Source: Oleiharenicola lentus
GTDB taxonomy: Bacteria > Verrucomicrobiota > Verrucomicrobiia > Opitutales > Opitutaceae
Length of the DNA: 64,000 bases
Direction: 5' to 3'
Assembly (NCBI RefSeq): GCF_004118375.1
Contig: NZ_SDHX01000001.1
Span: 1,925,693-1,989,692 of the forward strand
Shown: positions 8,017-18,468 of the stretch, piece by piece
Numbering within the stretch: the stretch's first letter is position 1
How the letters are laid out: each line of letters starts with the position of its first letter
Position numbers and translations under genes: made by a program
Notes under the pieces: model-generated
What the model was told of the DNA's origin: nothing
Seen by the model: the letters and a program-made list of their open reading frames with translations, nothing else
Database searches by the model: none

Positions 8017-9330
8017 TTAGACGAGGAGCAACGCCGGCTTCTCGAGGATGTCCTTGAGGGCGCCGAGGTATTGGGCGGCGACGGCGCCGTCGAAGACGCG
8101 GTGGTCGGCGCTCAGGGTCACGGTCAGCGTCTGGCCCACGACGATCTGGCCGTTCTTCACGACGGGCTTGGTGACCGTGGTGCCGACGGCGAGGATCGCG
8201 GAGTTGGGTGGGTTGATGATGGCGGTGAATTTCGGGATGCCCATCATGCCGAGGTTGGAGACGCAGAAGGTGCCGCCGGTGTAGTCGGCGGGCTGGAGCT
8301 TCTTGTCCTTGGCCTTCTTGCCGAGCGCCTTGGCCTCGGTGCTGATCTGGAACACGCTCTTGAGGTGACAGTCGCGCACAACCGGCGTGATGAGGCCGTC
8401 CTCGAGCGCCACGGCGAAGGCGACATGCGCGGCGCCGTGGTAGCGGATCTGCGTGCCTTCCCAGGAGCTGTTGACGGCCGGCACGCGGCGCAGGGCCTCG
8501 GCGGAGGCCTTGAGCACGAAGTCGTTCACGGAGAGCTTCACGCCCTGGGCCTCAAGGCCGGTGTTGAGCTGGCTACGGATGGCGAGCAGCGGCTCGGCGT
8601 CGATCTCGATGTCGAGGTAGATGTAGGGGATGGTCGTCGTGGACTCGACCATGCGCTTGGCGATGACGGCGCGCATGTTCGACACGGCAACGACGCGCTC
8701 TTCCTGCACCGGGCCGCGGGAGAAACCTGAAACCTGAGGACTGAAACCTGAAGATTTGGCAACAGTGGGAGCCGCGGTGGACTTGAGCAGCGCGGGATTC
8801 GCGGCGGCGGCGAGGACGTCGGCTTTGACGATGCGGCCGCCCGGGCCGGAGCCGGTGAGGCGGGAGGCATCAACGCTCTGTTGGGCGGCGATCTTCTTGG
8901 CGAGCGGGGAGATCTTGAGGCGCGCGTCGCCTTCAGCGGAGGCCGGAGCCGGGTGGCTGGAGACCGGAGCAGGCTGTGCCGGAGCGGGGGCAGGCACGGG
9001 GGCGGGCGTCGGGGCGACCGGCGCGGGGGCGGCCGGAGCCGGAGCAGCGGCGGGTGCGGCGGTTTTGGCGGCCGGGGCTTCGACGGTCTCACCGGCTTTC
9101 CCGACGGCGCAGAGGGCGGCGCCGATGGCGACCTGCGAGCCGGCGGGGGCGAAGATCTTGACGAGGGTGCCGGCGAAGAACGACTCGAGCTCCATCGTGG
9201 CCTTGTCGGTCTCGACCTCGGCGAGCATGTCGCCGGCCTTGACGGTATCGCCTTCCTTTTTGAGCCACTTGACCAGCGTGCCCACCGTCATGGTGTCGCT
9301 GAGTTTCGGCATATCGATGATGTTGGCCAT
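8017..9330 (-). CDS. pdhC: Dihydrolipoamide acetyltransferase (E2) of pyruvate dehydrogenase
   Basis: 437 residues. An N-terminal lipoyl domain carries the modified lysine in ETDKATMELES (Lys43). A long Ala/Pro linker (about residues 80-135) follows, then the peripheral subunit-binding domain (ISPLAKKIAAQ to GRIVKADVLAA, about 140-180) and a catalytic acetyltransferase core ending with the active-site motif DHRVFDG (His about 410). It transfers the acetyl group from E1 to CoA. It is the third gene of the operon pdhA-pdhB-pdhC, 48 bp after pdhB, and two downstream hairpins end the transcript. The E3 gene is not in the window. Confidence 0.93.
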   Translation of the reverse strand: MANIIDMPKLSDTMTVGTLVKWLKKEGDTVKAGDMLAEVETDKATMELESFFAGTLVKIFAPAGSQVAIGAALCAVGKAGETVEAPAAKTAAPAAAPAPAAPAPVAPTPAPVPAPAPAQPAPVSSHPAPASAEGDARLKISPLAKKIAAQQSVDASRLTGSGPGGRIVKADVLAAAANPALLKSTAAPTVAKSSGFSPQVSGFSRGPVQEERVVAVSNMRAVIAKRMVESTTTIPYIYLDIEIDAEPLLAIRSQLNTGLEAQGVKLSVNDFVLKASAEALRRVPAVNSSWEGTQIRYHGAAHVAFAVALEDGLITPVVRDCHLKSVFQISTEAKALGKKAKDKKLQPADYTGGTFCVSNLGMMGIPKFTAIINPPNSAILAVGTTVTKPVVKNGQIVVGQTLTVTLSADHRVFDGAVAAQYLGALKDILEKPALLLV

Positions 9331-9378
9331 GGGGGAGCGCGCTACGCGCGCGGTTGAAGTTTAAGTTGGAAGTTTAAG

Positions 9379-10356
9379 TTACTTCAGGACGTTGAGCGCG
9401 GCCTGGTAGATGCGGTCGGGGGTCGGGAGCTGGAGCTTCTCGACCGGCGGGGAGTAGATGGCGGGGGCGTCCACGGAGTTGACGCGCAGGACCGGGGCGT
9501 CGAGGTAGTCGAAGGCCTTTTCCTGGATGAGGCAGGCCACCATGGCGCCGACGGAGCAGAAGGGCTTGGCTTCCTCGACGTAGAGGCAGCGATTGGTCTT
9601 CTTGACGGAGTTGAGGATGGTTTCCTCGTCGAGCGGGCGGATGGAGCGGAGGTCCACGACCTCGGCGTTGATACCGTGCTTTTCCTTCAGGAGGTCGGCG
9701 GACTTGAGGGCCATCTGGATGGCGCGGCCGTGACCGATGATGGAAATGTCCGTGCCTTCGCGCATGACCTTGGCGGACCCGAGCGGGACCAGGTGCTCAC
9801 CCTCAGGGACTTCGCCGGTCTCGCCGTAGAGGATCGTGTTTTCGAGGAAGATGACGGGATCGTTGTCGCGGATGGCGGACTTGAGCAGGCCCTTGGCGTC
9901 GGCCGGGGTGGAGGGGACGACGACCTTGATGCCGGGGTGGTAGGCGGCGATGGACTCGGGCGTGTGCGAGTGCGTGGCACCGACGTTGGTGCCGCCGTTG
10001 GCGGGACCGCGGAGAACGATCGGGCAGTTGATCAGGCCGCCCGACATGTAGCGGACGTTGGCGGCGTTGTTGAAGATCTGGTCGAAGGCGACCGAGTAGA
10101 AGCTGAAGAACATCAGCTCCATCACGGGGCGCAGGCCGAGCATCGAGGCGCCGATGCCCATGCCGATGAAGCCGGCCTCGGAGATTGGGGTGTCCACGAT
10201 GCGCTTGGGGCCGAACTTGGCGAGGAGGCCCTCGGTGACCTTGTAGGCGCCGTTGAACTGGGCGACTTCCTCGCCCATGATGACAACATTCGGGTCGCGT
10301 TCGAGTTCCTCGGCCATGGCGTGGCGGAGAGCTTCGCGGTAGGTGAGAAGAGGCAT
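9379..10356 (-). CDS. pdhB: Pyruvate dehydrogenase E1 component, beta subunit
   Basis: 325 residues, the usual length for the beta chain of alpha2-beta2 E1 enzymes. It shows the family N-terminus (TYREALRHAMAEELERDPNV followed by IMGEEVAQF), the segment GATHSHTPE used in cofactor and E2 contacts, and the C-terminal transketolase-like domain with VVDLRSIRPLDEETIL. Together with PdhA it decarboxylates pyruvate using thiamine diphosphate. The small gaps of about 50 bp on each side support one transcript. Confidence 0.93.
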   Translation of the reverse strand: MPLLTYREALRHAMAEELERDPNVVIMGEEVAQFNGAYKVTEGLLAKFGPKRIVDTPISEAGFIGMGIGASMLGLRPVMELMFFSFYSVAFDQIFNNAANVRYMSGGLINCPIVLRGPANGGTNVGATHSHTPESIAAYHPGIKVVVPSTPADAKGLLKSAIRDNDPVIFLENTILYGETGEVPEGEHLVPLGSAKVMREGTDISIIGHGRAIQMALKSADLLKEKHGINAEVVDLRSIRPLDEETILNSVKKTNRCLYVEEAKPFCSVGAMVACLIQEKAFDYLDAPVLRVNSVDAPAIYSPPVEKLQLPTPDRIYQAALNVLK

Positions 10357-10406
10357 GACTGGAAAAGGTCTGGGATTTAGGATCTAGGGTCTGGGGGAGG
10401 CGGAGC

Positions 10407-11501
<1,095 letters not shown>

Positions 11502-11611
11502 AGGAAATGTTTTGAGTTTAAAACAATATCAGGACGAAGGATTCCGTCTTTTAGGCAAAGCCGGGCGATGACAAGCGAAACTTTTGGCAGTGGCGCAGTT
11601 GCCACAGCAGG

Positions 11612-12115
11612 TTACTTCTCCGGAACGACCTGCTCGATGGTGATTTGGAGGGGCGAAACCGAGCAATCCGCTCGCAATGAGACAAATCCGTCACGGTAGC
11701 GGTCGAAGATCGGCCAGAGCGCCGCGGCGTCGGTTTCGGGGATCTCCAGGTGCTTGATGGCTTCGCGGGAGTGGAAGCCGAAGCGGCCTTCGGAAATGTC
11801 GGGCGGCAGCCGGTCGATGGGGCGCTTGCAGCGGAACAGAAACATCAGCCAGTGCGTCTGTCCTTGGTAGGCTTTCTCCGCAATCATGGCGAAAAGATGC
11901 AGGTCCTCCTCGCGCACGCTCAGACCCGTTTCCTCGTGGGTCTCGCGGACGGCGCATTGGAGCGGGGATTCGCCGGTGGCCATCTCGAGCTTGCCGCCGA
12001 TGGGCGACCAGATGCCGAGGTTGGGCTGCTTGGCGCGCAACATCAGGAGCTGTTCGCCGGCGTGGTTCTCGATGAAGACGAGGACGCTGATCTTGTAAGG
12101 CAGGACGGTTGTCAT
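11612..12115 (-). CDS. NUDIX hydrolase
   Basis: 167 residues if started at ATG 12115; an upstream in-frame ATG at 12154 would give 180 but would reach into the leader of the divergent gene. The NUDIX box is clear: GGKLEMATGE followed by AVRETHEETGL, giving the GX5EX7REXXEEXGX pattern. The surrounding fold (IWSPIGGKL, HWLMFLFRCKRP) resembles 8-oxo-dGTP or NTP pyrophosphohydrolases. It probably cleaves a nucleoside diphosphate linked to X. It is on the same strand as pdhA, 110 bp upstream of it. Confidence 0.85.
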   Translation of the reverse strand: MTTVLPYKISVLVFIENHAGEQLLMLRAKQPNLGIWSPIGGKLEMATGESPLQCAVRETHEETGLSVREEDLHLFAMIAEKAYQGQTHWLMFLFRCKRPIDRLPPDISEGRFGFHSREAIKHLEIPETDAAALWPIFDRYRDGFVSLRADCSVSPLQITIEQVVPEK

Positions 12116-12214
12116 CGCAGGTCCGCAACTTGGATCATGGAAAAGCAGTCGCAAACAAATCTTCGCCCGGGAATGGGCTTTGACGCGCCGGCAGCCGCGC
12201 GGCAGTCAGACCGC

Positions 12215-13162
12215 ATGCGCCTGATGCTCTATGCGCTGTTGTTGGGGATCGTCGCGCCGACGCTGTTTGGCGCCCGGCCGATGCGGTGGGCCAACACCCA
12301 GTTGCTCCGCACCGCGGCCGAGAAGGGCGATGCCGAGGCGCAGTATCTGCTCGGCCTGCAATACCGGGAAGGCGACGGCCTCGACCGGAGCCAGGCCGAA
12401 GCGGAGAAGTGGTTTCGCCGCGCTGCTGAGACGGGTCACGTCGAGGCACAGGCCGCGCTCGGCCGCTTGCAGGCGACGAGCGACACGCCGGAGGCGCGCG
12501 AGGACGCGGCGAAATGGCTCCTGCGTGCGGCCGACCAAGGCAACACCCAGGCCATGCAGACACTGGGCGATCTCTACCGCGATCATCCCGGCATGTCCGG
12601 AGATCCGCTGGCGGCGCTGCGCTGGTATGTGCAGGCCGCGACCGCCGGTCAGCCCGCCGCGGCGCGCGCGGTGGCGGAGCTTTATGCCCGCGGTCAGGGC
12701 GTGGCGCGCGATTGGGCGCTGGCCTTGCACTGGTATCGCCAAGCCGCCGCTCTGGGGGATGAACCGGCGAAATTTGTGCTCGGCCGCATCGAGGCCGTCA
12801 CCCAGGCGGTGACGGACAACCCCGCACAAGCGCTGCCCTGGTGGCAGAATGAAGCGCGCAAAGGGGATCTCGGGGCCGCGCTCGCCTTGGCGATGGTGGA
12901 GGCGAAAAAGCGAGCGGCGCCGGAGGAGCCGGAGGAAACCGTCCGCTGGAGCCTGTTGCTGTCGGGACTGCGCGGCGTCGAGGCGTGGATGGTGCGCGGA
13001 TTCATGCTCGAACACGGCATCGCCGTGAACCGTGATCTCGTGGCGGCGAAGGAAAATTACCGAAAGGCGGCGGAGCTGGGTCTGCCGCAAGCTGCCGCCG
13101 CGCTGGCGCGGTTGCAGACGTCGAATCCCGAGTTCGCAGCCAAGCCGGCACCCGCCAAGTGA
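12215..13162 (+). CDS. Exported Sel1-repeat protein
   Basis: 315 residues from ATG 12215, chosen because a signal peptide starts there (MRLMLYALLLGIVAPTLFGA). An in-frame ATG at 12137 would add 26 residues without hydrophobic character. The rest is a run of about six Sel1/TPR-like helical repeats with the pattern AEAQYLLGLQYREGDG, AKWLLRAADQGNTQAMQTLG, AELYARGQGVARDWALALHW and KENYRKAAELGLPQAAAAL. Such repeats act as protein-protein adaptors, here likely in the periplasm. It precedes the pilus operon on the same strand by 155 bp, so a link to envelope assembly is possible but unproven. Confidence 0.8.
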   Translation: MRLMLYALLLGIVAPTLFGARPMRWANTQLLRTAAEKGDAEAQYLLGLQYREGDGLDRSQAEAEKWFRRAAETGHVEAQAALGRLQATSDTPEAREDAAKWLLRAADQGNTQAMQTLGDLYRDHPGMSGDPLAALRWYVQAATAGQPAAARAVAELYARGQGVARDWALALHWYRQAAALGDEPAKFVLGRIEAVTQAVTDNPAQALPWWQNEARKGDLGAALALAMVEAKKRAAPEEPEETVRWSLLLSGLRGVEAWMVRGFMLEHGIAVNRDLVAAKENYRKAAELGLPQAAAALARLQTSNPEFAAKPAPAK

Positions 13163-13317
13163 GAGGTCTGCGCTCCCGGTGCACCGCGGGTGCGGGCCCG
13201 CAGGTGCAAGGGCGTGCGGTCGGGTCAGCCGCGACATCGGTCAAACCACCTAAATTCTGGCTGTTTTAGTCGGGCGTTTTCTCGTGACGCCGGTGGGAAG
13301 CGCAGCCATCAAAACCG

Positions 13318-14844
13318 GTGCAGCGGGCCAGCTCAAACGTGCTGCCCGCTTTCTCATTTCCCCAGGCGAGTGTCCTTTTTTGCGACGCCGACCGTGCCAG
13401 TCTCGGCGTGTTTCGCCGGAAGGGGACGTCGCTGGAGTGCCTGCAGTTTAACTCGGTGGCGTTGCCGCGGAGCAGTGGAGAAGATGCCGCTTCACCGACG
13501 GCCGAGTGGGTTGCGGCATTGTCCTCGTTGCGCCTGGGCGCAGCGGCGGAAGCGCCGCTGATCCTCCTGCTCCCGCCGCATGTGACCCTGGTCAAGCACC
13601 TGCGCCTGCCGCGGGTGGATGCGCGCAAGCGGGCGAAGCTCGTGGAGTTTGAGGCGGCGCAAAAACTGCCCTGTTCGCTCAGCGAGGTGACGTGGGACAC
13701 CACGCTCGCCGGCGAGGACGGCGCCACGCAGCAACTGATGCTGGCCGCGGTCCGCAACGCGGCGCTGATGCCCTGGTGCGAGGCGGTCGCGGCCGCGGGA
13801 TTCCGGCTGGAGCAGGTGGTTCCGTTTCCGCTCGCGCTGCTCGCGCGCAGCCGGCTCGCCCATGCTTTCAAACCGGAGCCGGAGCTTGTGCTCCATGGCG
13901 AGAGCCGTGCCGCCACGCTCCTGCTGGTGAACACCGAAGGCTTTGCCCTGCGCAGCTGGCTCATGGCGACGGACCACGACCGGGCGGCAAACACGACGCA
14001 GCTGGTCCAGGAGGTCGCCCGCTCGGTCCTTCATCTGCGGGCCCAAAGCGGTCTGGGTAATCCGACTGGCATGCAGTTGGCCGGGGAGTGGATTCACCAC
14101 GCGGCTGATCCATCCCTGTTCGCCGCCAAGCTGAATCTGCCGGTGCAGGCTTTGCCCCCGCTCACCGGACTCGCACCGACGCATGACGCCAATGCGGCAT
14201 GGCCGGAGCTGGCGGGCGCGGCCGCCGGGCGGCTGTTGAAAGGGCATCCGACGATGAATCTCCTGCCGGCCCACCTGCGCACCAGGCAGCGCCGGCGCGG
14301 ACGAAAACCCTGGCTCACGGCCGCCGCGCTGGTGCTGCTGGGCGCGCCGGTCGTTCCGTTCCTGCAATTCCGGGAGGCAACCCGGGCGGCCGAGGCCAGG
14401 TCGGCGGAGATCGAGCAGATCGTCGCTCCGATGCGCCAGCACGAGACGGCGATGCGTCGTGGCCTCGCGGAATGCGCGGAGCTCAGGCGCCGGATCGTCC
14501 ATTGGCAGGAACTGCGGCAGCGCCGCACCAGCTGGCTTCGGATGTTCGCTGACTGGCAGCAAAGGCTGGGTGCGCTTGAAGGAGTGTGGATTGACCGGCT
14601 GGAGGTGCGGGCGGGCGCGACGGGTGAACTGCCGCAGCTGGAGATTTCCGGGCGCATGCTGCCGATGCCCCAGGTGGAGTCGTTGGCGGGGAACGGTTGG
14701 GCGGAGCGGGCCAAGGCGCTTTTGCAGAGCATCGAACGATCCCCGTTCTTGAGCCGCGTCGCCTCGGAGCGCTTTGATGCCACCCAAACCGATTCGCTGG
14801 CGTTCCAACTGGTGCTGGTGCCCAACCCGGAGGAGCCGCTTTGA
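13318..14844 (+). CDS. PilM/PilN-like assembly protein (Amuc_1101-type)
   Basis: 508 residues with a GTG start. The N-terminal 320 residues look like the actin-like PilM/GspL cytoplasmic domain (PLILLLPPHVTLVKHLRLPR, LVEFEAAQKLPCSLSEV, LLLVNTEGFALRSWL). A basic stretch RTRQRRRGRKPW is followed by one membrane helix (about residues 333-345) and then a coiled-coil and small alpha/beta domain like PilN (about 370-505). PilM and PilN are thus fused. It is first of four overlapping genes that match the order of the Akkermansia pilus locus Amuc_1101-1098. The assignment rests on architecture and gene order, since sequence identity in these families is low. Confidence 0.7.
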   Translation: MQRASSNVLPAFSFPQASVLFCDADRASLGVFRRKGTSLECLQFNSVALPRSSGEDAASPTAEWVAALSSLRLGAAAEAPLILLLPPHVTLVKHLRLPRVDARKRAKLVEFEAAQKLPCSLSEVTWDTTLAGEDGATQQLMLAAVRNAALMPWCEAVAAAGFRLEQVVPFPLALLARSRLAHAFKPEPELVLHGESRAATLLLVNTEGFALRSWLMATDHDRAANTTQLVQEVARSVLHLRAQSGLGNPTGMQLAGEWIHHAADPSLFAAKLNLPVQALPPLTGLAPTHDANAAWPELAGAAAGRLLKGHPTMNLLPAHLRTRQRRRGRKPWLTAAALVLLGAPVVPFLQFREATRAAEARSAEIEQIVAPMRQHETAMRRGLAECAELRRRIVHWQELRQRRTSWLRMFADWQQRLGALEGVWIDRLEVRAGATGELPQLEISGRMLPMPQVESLAGNGWAERAKALLQSIERSPFLSRVASERFDATQTDSLAFQLVLVPNPEEPL

Positions 14845-15683
14845 AGTCCGACCAAGTCAGGCGGCTGATCCCGGGCTTGCTGATCGCCACGGTGGTGGCC
14901 GGGTTCGGGGTGGAATTGTGGCTCCTCCAGGTGGCACGACAACAGGCGCAACGGTCACTGCTCCGGCTGAAAGGGAAACAACAGGAGCAGGCGGTCTTGG
15001 CGGGGCAGATACCGGCGGTAAACGCGGAAAACGTGCGGATACTGGCCGGGGAAATTCAGGCGGCGCGTGCGATGCTCGTCAGCTTGCAGGCCGAGTTTGC
15101 GATCGCCCCCGAGGAAGCGAAGTCGGGCCCTGGTCCGGAGCGTCCGGTGGAAAGCTATTTCTCACTTCAGGATACCTGGCAAAAACTGGCACGGGAGGCG
15201 GCAGCAGCGGGGGTGAAAGTGGGTGCCGGGGAAACTTTTGGTTTCTCCCGCCATGCGAAAGAAGGGCCCGCGGTCGCCTTGCTGCCGACCGTGCGCCGGC
15301 AGCAGATCCTGACTGAGGAGCTGCTCGGCGCATTGTTTGCGGCGCAGCCGGAAAAGCTCCTGGCCATCCGGCGCGAGGACCCCGCGGCGGCGGGCGCTCC
15401 GCGGGCGACGGAGGGAGCGGGTGACTTTCATGTTCCAGCTCCCGGGCTCTTGGTGCGGCAAGCGGGTATGATCGACAGCGATTCCTTCCGACTGGAATTC
15501 AGCGGCACAACGTCCGTGCTGCGGGAGTTCATGCGCGCGCTGGCCGTGGCCCCGCGACCGGCCTTGGTGCGGAGCGTGGAGCTGGAGCCGGCGCAGGCGG
15601 ATCAGGCCAGCGGTGCTGGGTCGAGATTTTCCCTTCTGGTGGAATTCCCCCGAGTAGCCTCCGGCCCAAGTCTCGAACGCTGA
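14841..15683 (+). CDS. PilO-like inner-membrane assembly protein (Amuc_1100-type)
   Basis: 280 residues starting at a TTG that overlaps the previous stop (TTGA). One N-terminal transmembrane helix (about residues 11-28, GLLIATVVAGFGVELWLL) is followed by a coiled coil rich in Gln/Ala/Glu (to about residue 80) and a periplasmic domain with ferredoxin-like character. This is the layout of PilO/GspM proteins and of the Akkermansia surface protein Amuc_1100. Its partner is presumably the PilN-like domain of the preceding gene. The homology is inferred from position and topology. Confidence 0.62.
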   Translation: MKSDQVRRLIPGLLIATVVAGFGVELWLLQVARQQAQRSLLRLKGKQQEQAVLAGQIPAVNAENVRILAGEIQAARAMLVSLQAEFAIAPEEAKSGPGPERPVESYFSLQDTWQKLAREAAAAGVKVGAGETFGFSRHAKEGPAVALLPTVRRQQILTEELLGALFAAQPEKLLAIRREDPAAAGAPRATEGAGDFHVPAPGLLVRQAGMIDSDSFRLEFSGTTSVLREFMRALAVAPRPALVRSVELEPAQADQASGAGSRFSLLVEFPRVASGPSLER

Positions 15684-16573
15684 TGCATCCGCTGCGCATC
15701 CATTACGACAAGTGGCTGCTCGGGGCGGCCGGGCTTCTGCTGGCGACCGGCTTGGTTTGGAGCCGGGCGGAGAGCCTTAAACTCATGGACTCCCTGGCGT
15801 CGCCCCTGGTCCGGCCCACGATGCAGGAGTTGCCGAGTATGCGCGCCGTCGTCAGCCTGGTCGCAACGGTGCCGACCTGGGACGCGCCTGCCGGCAGTCG
15901 CAACGGCCAAGTCCGGCCGGCTGATCTGTTCACGCCGCCGTCGATGCAGTCGCCCGAGCAGACCATGCTGGCCGATGAGCGGAGGGAAGCGACTTCGGCG
16001 GACTTGCCCGGAGGCCCGAAACTGGTGGCAGTGGAGCGAGAGCCTTATCGCCTGCAACTGACCGGTTATGTGGGAAGCCCGGGCGCCTACACGGTGGCGT
16101 TCGTTGATGCGGTTAGCTCGGAAACGATGCTCGTACGGGTCGGTGAGCCGGTCCCGGGCCTGGGGCTAAGATTGCTCGCGTTCGACCTTGCGCCTGTAGT
16201 CGTGCGCGAAAACGAGGCCGGTCCCGTGCTTGAGCGGATCGCGGTCGCCCGGCTGGAGGATATCGCAACCGGGGAGAGAATTTCGCTGGATACCCATGGC
16301 CCGCGATTGACGGACAAATTGCGCGCGACGATCCGCCTGGCGGAAGGCGATCATGGCCTTTGGTCGGGCGGGGAAGGGGACCGCTTCTTCACCGAGGCGC
16401 GGGTGCATCTTTTAACCCGTATCCGCCTCGATCCGGCCGAGGTGTGGCTGAGCACCTCCGCGCGTGATGAGCCATCCCGCTTGCACGTGCTGCGACTCGC
16501 GTCGTCATCCGCCCAGCCACCGGCACCTCCGGCCGGGGAGGAAAGCGCCCGGGTGGCGGTCCGCCAGGATTGA
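15683..16573 (+). CDS. Pilus-operon periplasmic linker protein (Amuc_1099-position)
   Basis: 296 residues. The ATG overlaps the preceding stop as TGATG. A single N-terminal hydrophobic anchor (LLGAAGLLLATGLVW, about residues 12-26) is followed by a predicted beta-rich periplasmic region with a PilP/GspC-like homology segment (YRLQLTGYVGSPGAYTVAFV to LVRVGEPVPGLGLRLLAFD). Its position between the PilO-like protein and the secretin is where a PilP/GspC inner-to-outer membrane connector would be expected. Family identity is not certain. Confidence 0.55.
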   Translation: MHPLRIHYDKWLLGAAGLLLATGLVWSRAESLKLMDSLASPLVRPTMQELPSMRAVVSLVATVPTWDAPAGSRNGQVRPADLFTPPSMQSPEQTMLADERREATSADLPGGPKLVAVEREPYRLQLTGYVGSPGAYTVAFVDAVSSETMLVRVGEPVPGLGLRLLAFDLAPVVVRENEAGPVLERIAVARLEDIATGERISLDTHGPRLTDKLRATIRLAEGDHGLWSGGEGDRFFTEARVHLLTRIRLDPAEVWLSTSARDEPSRLHVLRLASSSAQPPAPPAGEESARVAVRQD

Positions 16574-16581
16574 ATTTTACC

Positions 16582-18414
16582 ATGAGCCCATCCCCCTGCT
16601 GGAAAATACCGTCGCTCCTCAGTTGCTGCCTTGTGCTGCTGTCTGCCCAGCCGCCGGAGGAACCGGGCGCGGATGAGCGCAGCCGCGCTGGCGGCCAGCT
16701 GCTCCAGGCCGTGGACGCAGCGTGGCAACTGCCGGGACCCGGGACGTTAGTGTCGGAGGAGGCCGCCGGGAGCAACTCCCGCTCTCCGCTACAGCAAAAG
16801 CTGGAGGCCATCGTGCTGCCCAGCGTCAATTTCAGCGCGATGGAACTCAGCCGCGTGGCGACGACGCTCAGCCTGATATCCGCGGAGTATGATCAAACCA
16901 CCGGCAGCGCCAAGGGCGTGAACATCGTCCTGCTGGATCCCGCCAACGCCAACCCCAAGATCAGTCTCACCCTGCGCGACATTTCCCTGAAACGCGTGCT
17001 GGATTTCGTCGTGGGGGCGGCGGGCTGCGACTATGAGGTTCTGCCGGATGCCGTGGTGCTGCGTCCTGCGGGGCGCGTGGCGGAGCTGGAAACGCGTTTC
17101 CACCCGGTCTCCCGTTCCACCGTGCTACGCCTGACGGGCCGGGCCGCGCTGCACAACTCGCCGGCCGCCGCTCCGGCGCAGGATGTCGAGACGGAGGGGC
17201 GCGCGATCCGCACCTTCCTGCAGCTGGCCGGCGTGGACTTCGACGGCACGCCGGGCAGCACGCTGGCCTTCGACGGCTCGCAGATCATCGTCACCCAGAC
17301 GGTGCGAAACCTGCAGCGGCTCGCCAATATCCTGGCCCGATACCGCGACGTGCGACAGGTCGAGATCGAGGCGAAGTTCATGGAAGTGCAGCAAGGCGCG
17401 TTGGAGGAATTGGGCGTGCAATGGAGCCTGGCGACCAAGGCTGCGCCGCTGAACGGCACGGAAGCGCGCTACACGACGGCCGGCGGCGTCACCCGGTCCC
17501 TGGCCGAGGCGTTTCGCAACGCGACCTCGTCGCAGCAAATTTCGATTTCCGGCGACGGCCAGCCGGCGGGTGGCCTCAATCTGCCCACGCCCGCGCCCTC
17601 GCTGCCCGGGGGCGTGATGCTCGGGACCGGCACCACGCCGCTGGCCAGCATCACCGGCAGCATCGGGGAGTTCGACGTGAATGCGATCGTGCGGGCGCTC
17701 GCGCAGAAAAGCGGCACGGAGCTGCTCAGTGCGCCGCGGCTGACCGTGCTCTCGGGCAACCAGGCCACGATCACCGTCGCGCAGGAGATGCGCTATCCGC
17801 AGAGCTATGGGCAGATCCAGTCCCAGGTCGGCACCGGCAGCATCTCGGGCGGCGGCTCGGCGGGTGTGTCGATCACCTCGGGCACGCCGCAGGAGTTCAC
17901 GACGCGCAACATCGGCGTCGAGCTGCGCGTGACGCCCACCGTGGAGGAGGACAACCGCAGCATCAGCCTCGACCTGAATCCCAAGGTAACGGAGTTCGAG
18001 GGTTTCGTCGAATACGGCGGACCGAGCGTGGCGATCTCGGGCGGCACAACGGTCACGGTCCCGCCGGGTTTTTATCAGCCGATCTTTGCTGTGCGCGAAG
18101 TCACGACGCGGGTGACGCTCTGGGACGGCGCCACGCTGATCATGGGCGGGCTCACCCGTGAAGACGTGAAGAAGGTGAACGACAAGGTCCCCATTCTCGG
18201 CAGCGTGCCGATCATCGGCCGGTTGTTCCGCACCAAGGGTGAAAGCACCCAGAAGCGAAACCTGTTGATCTTCGTCACCGCCAACCTCGTCACCCCCGGC
18301 GGCGCGCGCACCGGTCGGGCGGTGGCGGCAGGCGCCCTTGAGGAAAACGCAGAGCTCCCCGCGAAAACCGGTGCCCCGCCGGCCGCGCCCGACCGCCTGC
18401 GGAGCGGACCTTGA
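16582..18414 (+). CDS. Secretin (PilQ/GspD-like) outer-membrane pore
   Basis: 610 residues from ATG 16582, eight bases after the previous stop. An in-frame TTG at 16570 overlapping that stop is possible, but AGGA at 16567-16570 suits the ATG better. It has a signal-peptide-like N-terminus, an N0/STN-type domain around residues 90-155 (LILDPANAN-like region ISLTLRDISLKRVLDFVVGA), an N1 domain, and the secretin beta domain (VEIEAKFMEVQQGALEELGV, SAPRLTVLSGNQATITV, LWDGATLIMGGLTREDVKKV, VPILGSVPIIGRLFR). It would form the outer-membrane channel for a pilus or pseudopilus, with the three preceding genes as its inner-membrane platform. No motor ATPase gene is in the window. Confidence 0.9.
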   Translation: MSPSPCWKIPSLLSCCLVLLSAQPPEEPGADERSRAGGQLLQAVDAAWQLPGPGTLVSEEAAGSNSRSPLQQKLEAIVLPSVNFSAMELSRVATTLSLISAEYDQTTGSAKGVNIVLLDPANANPKISLTLRDISLKRVLDFVVGAAGCDYEVLPDAVVLRPAGRVAELETRFHPVSRSTVLRLTGRAALHNSPAAAPAQDVETEGRAIRTFLQLAGVDFDGTPGSTLAFDGSQIIVTQTVRNLQRLANILARYRDVRQVEIEAKFMEVQQGALEELGVQWSLATKAAPLNGTEARYTTAGGVTRSLAEAFRNATSSQQISISGDGQPAGGLNLPTPAPSLPGGVMLGTGTTPLASITGSIGEFDVNAIVRALAQKSGTELLSAPRLTVLSGNQATITVAQEMRYPQSYGQIQSQVGTGSISGGGSAGVSITSGTPQEFTTRNIGVELRVTPTVEEDNRSISLDLNPKVTEFEGFVEYGGPSVAISGGTTVTVPPGFYQPIFAVREVTTRVTLWDGATLIMGGLTREDVKKVNDKVPILGSVPIIGRLFRTKGESTQKRNLLIFVTANLVTPGGARTGRAVAAGALEENAELPAKTGAPPAAPDRLRSGP

Positions 18415-18441
18415 ACGGTTTTTGCTTAAGGAGCCTCAAGA

Positions 18442-18468
18442 AAAGGGGTCATGCTTTACCTTTTACCT
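18442..18468 (+). repeat. Left inverted repeat of RAYT element
   Basis: 27 bases beginning AAAGGGGTCATGCTTTACC, perfectly complementary to 19423-19449. The core GGGGTCA is reminiscent of repeat ends found beside other RAYT genes. A looser match occurs at 46951-46972. Confidence 0.85.

Noticed and set aside
11520-11590. Sigma-70-like promoter for pdhA (TTGTCA with TAAAAG)
   Set aside because: The spacing is 15 bases and the -10 match is weak, so it cannot be distinguished from chance.
13230-13320. Possible cyclic-di-GMP riboswitch upstream of the pilus operon (GGTGGGAAGCGCAGCC)
   Set aside because: The conserved GEMM core GACGCAAAGCC and the CAAACC element are not present, and no complete fold could be drawn.
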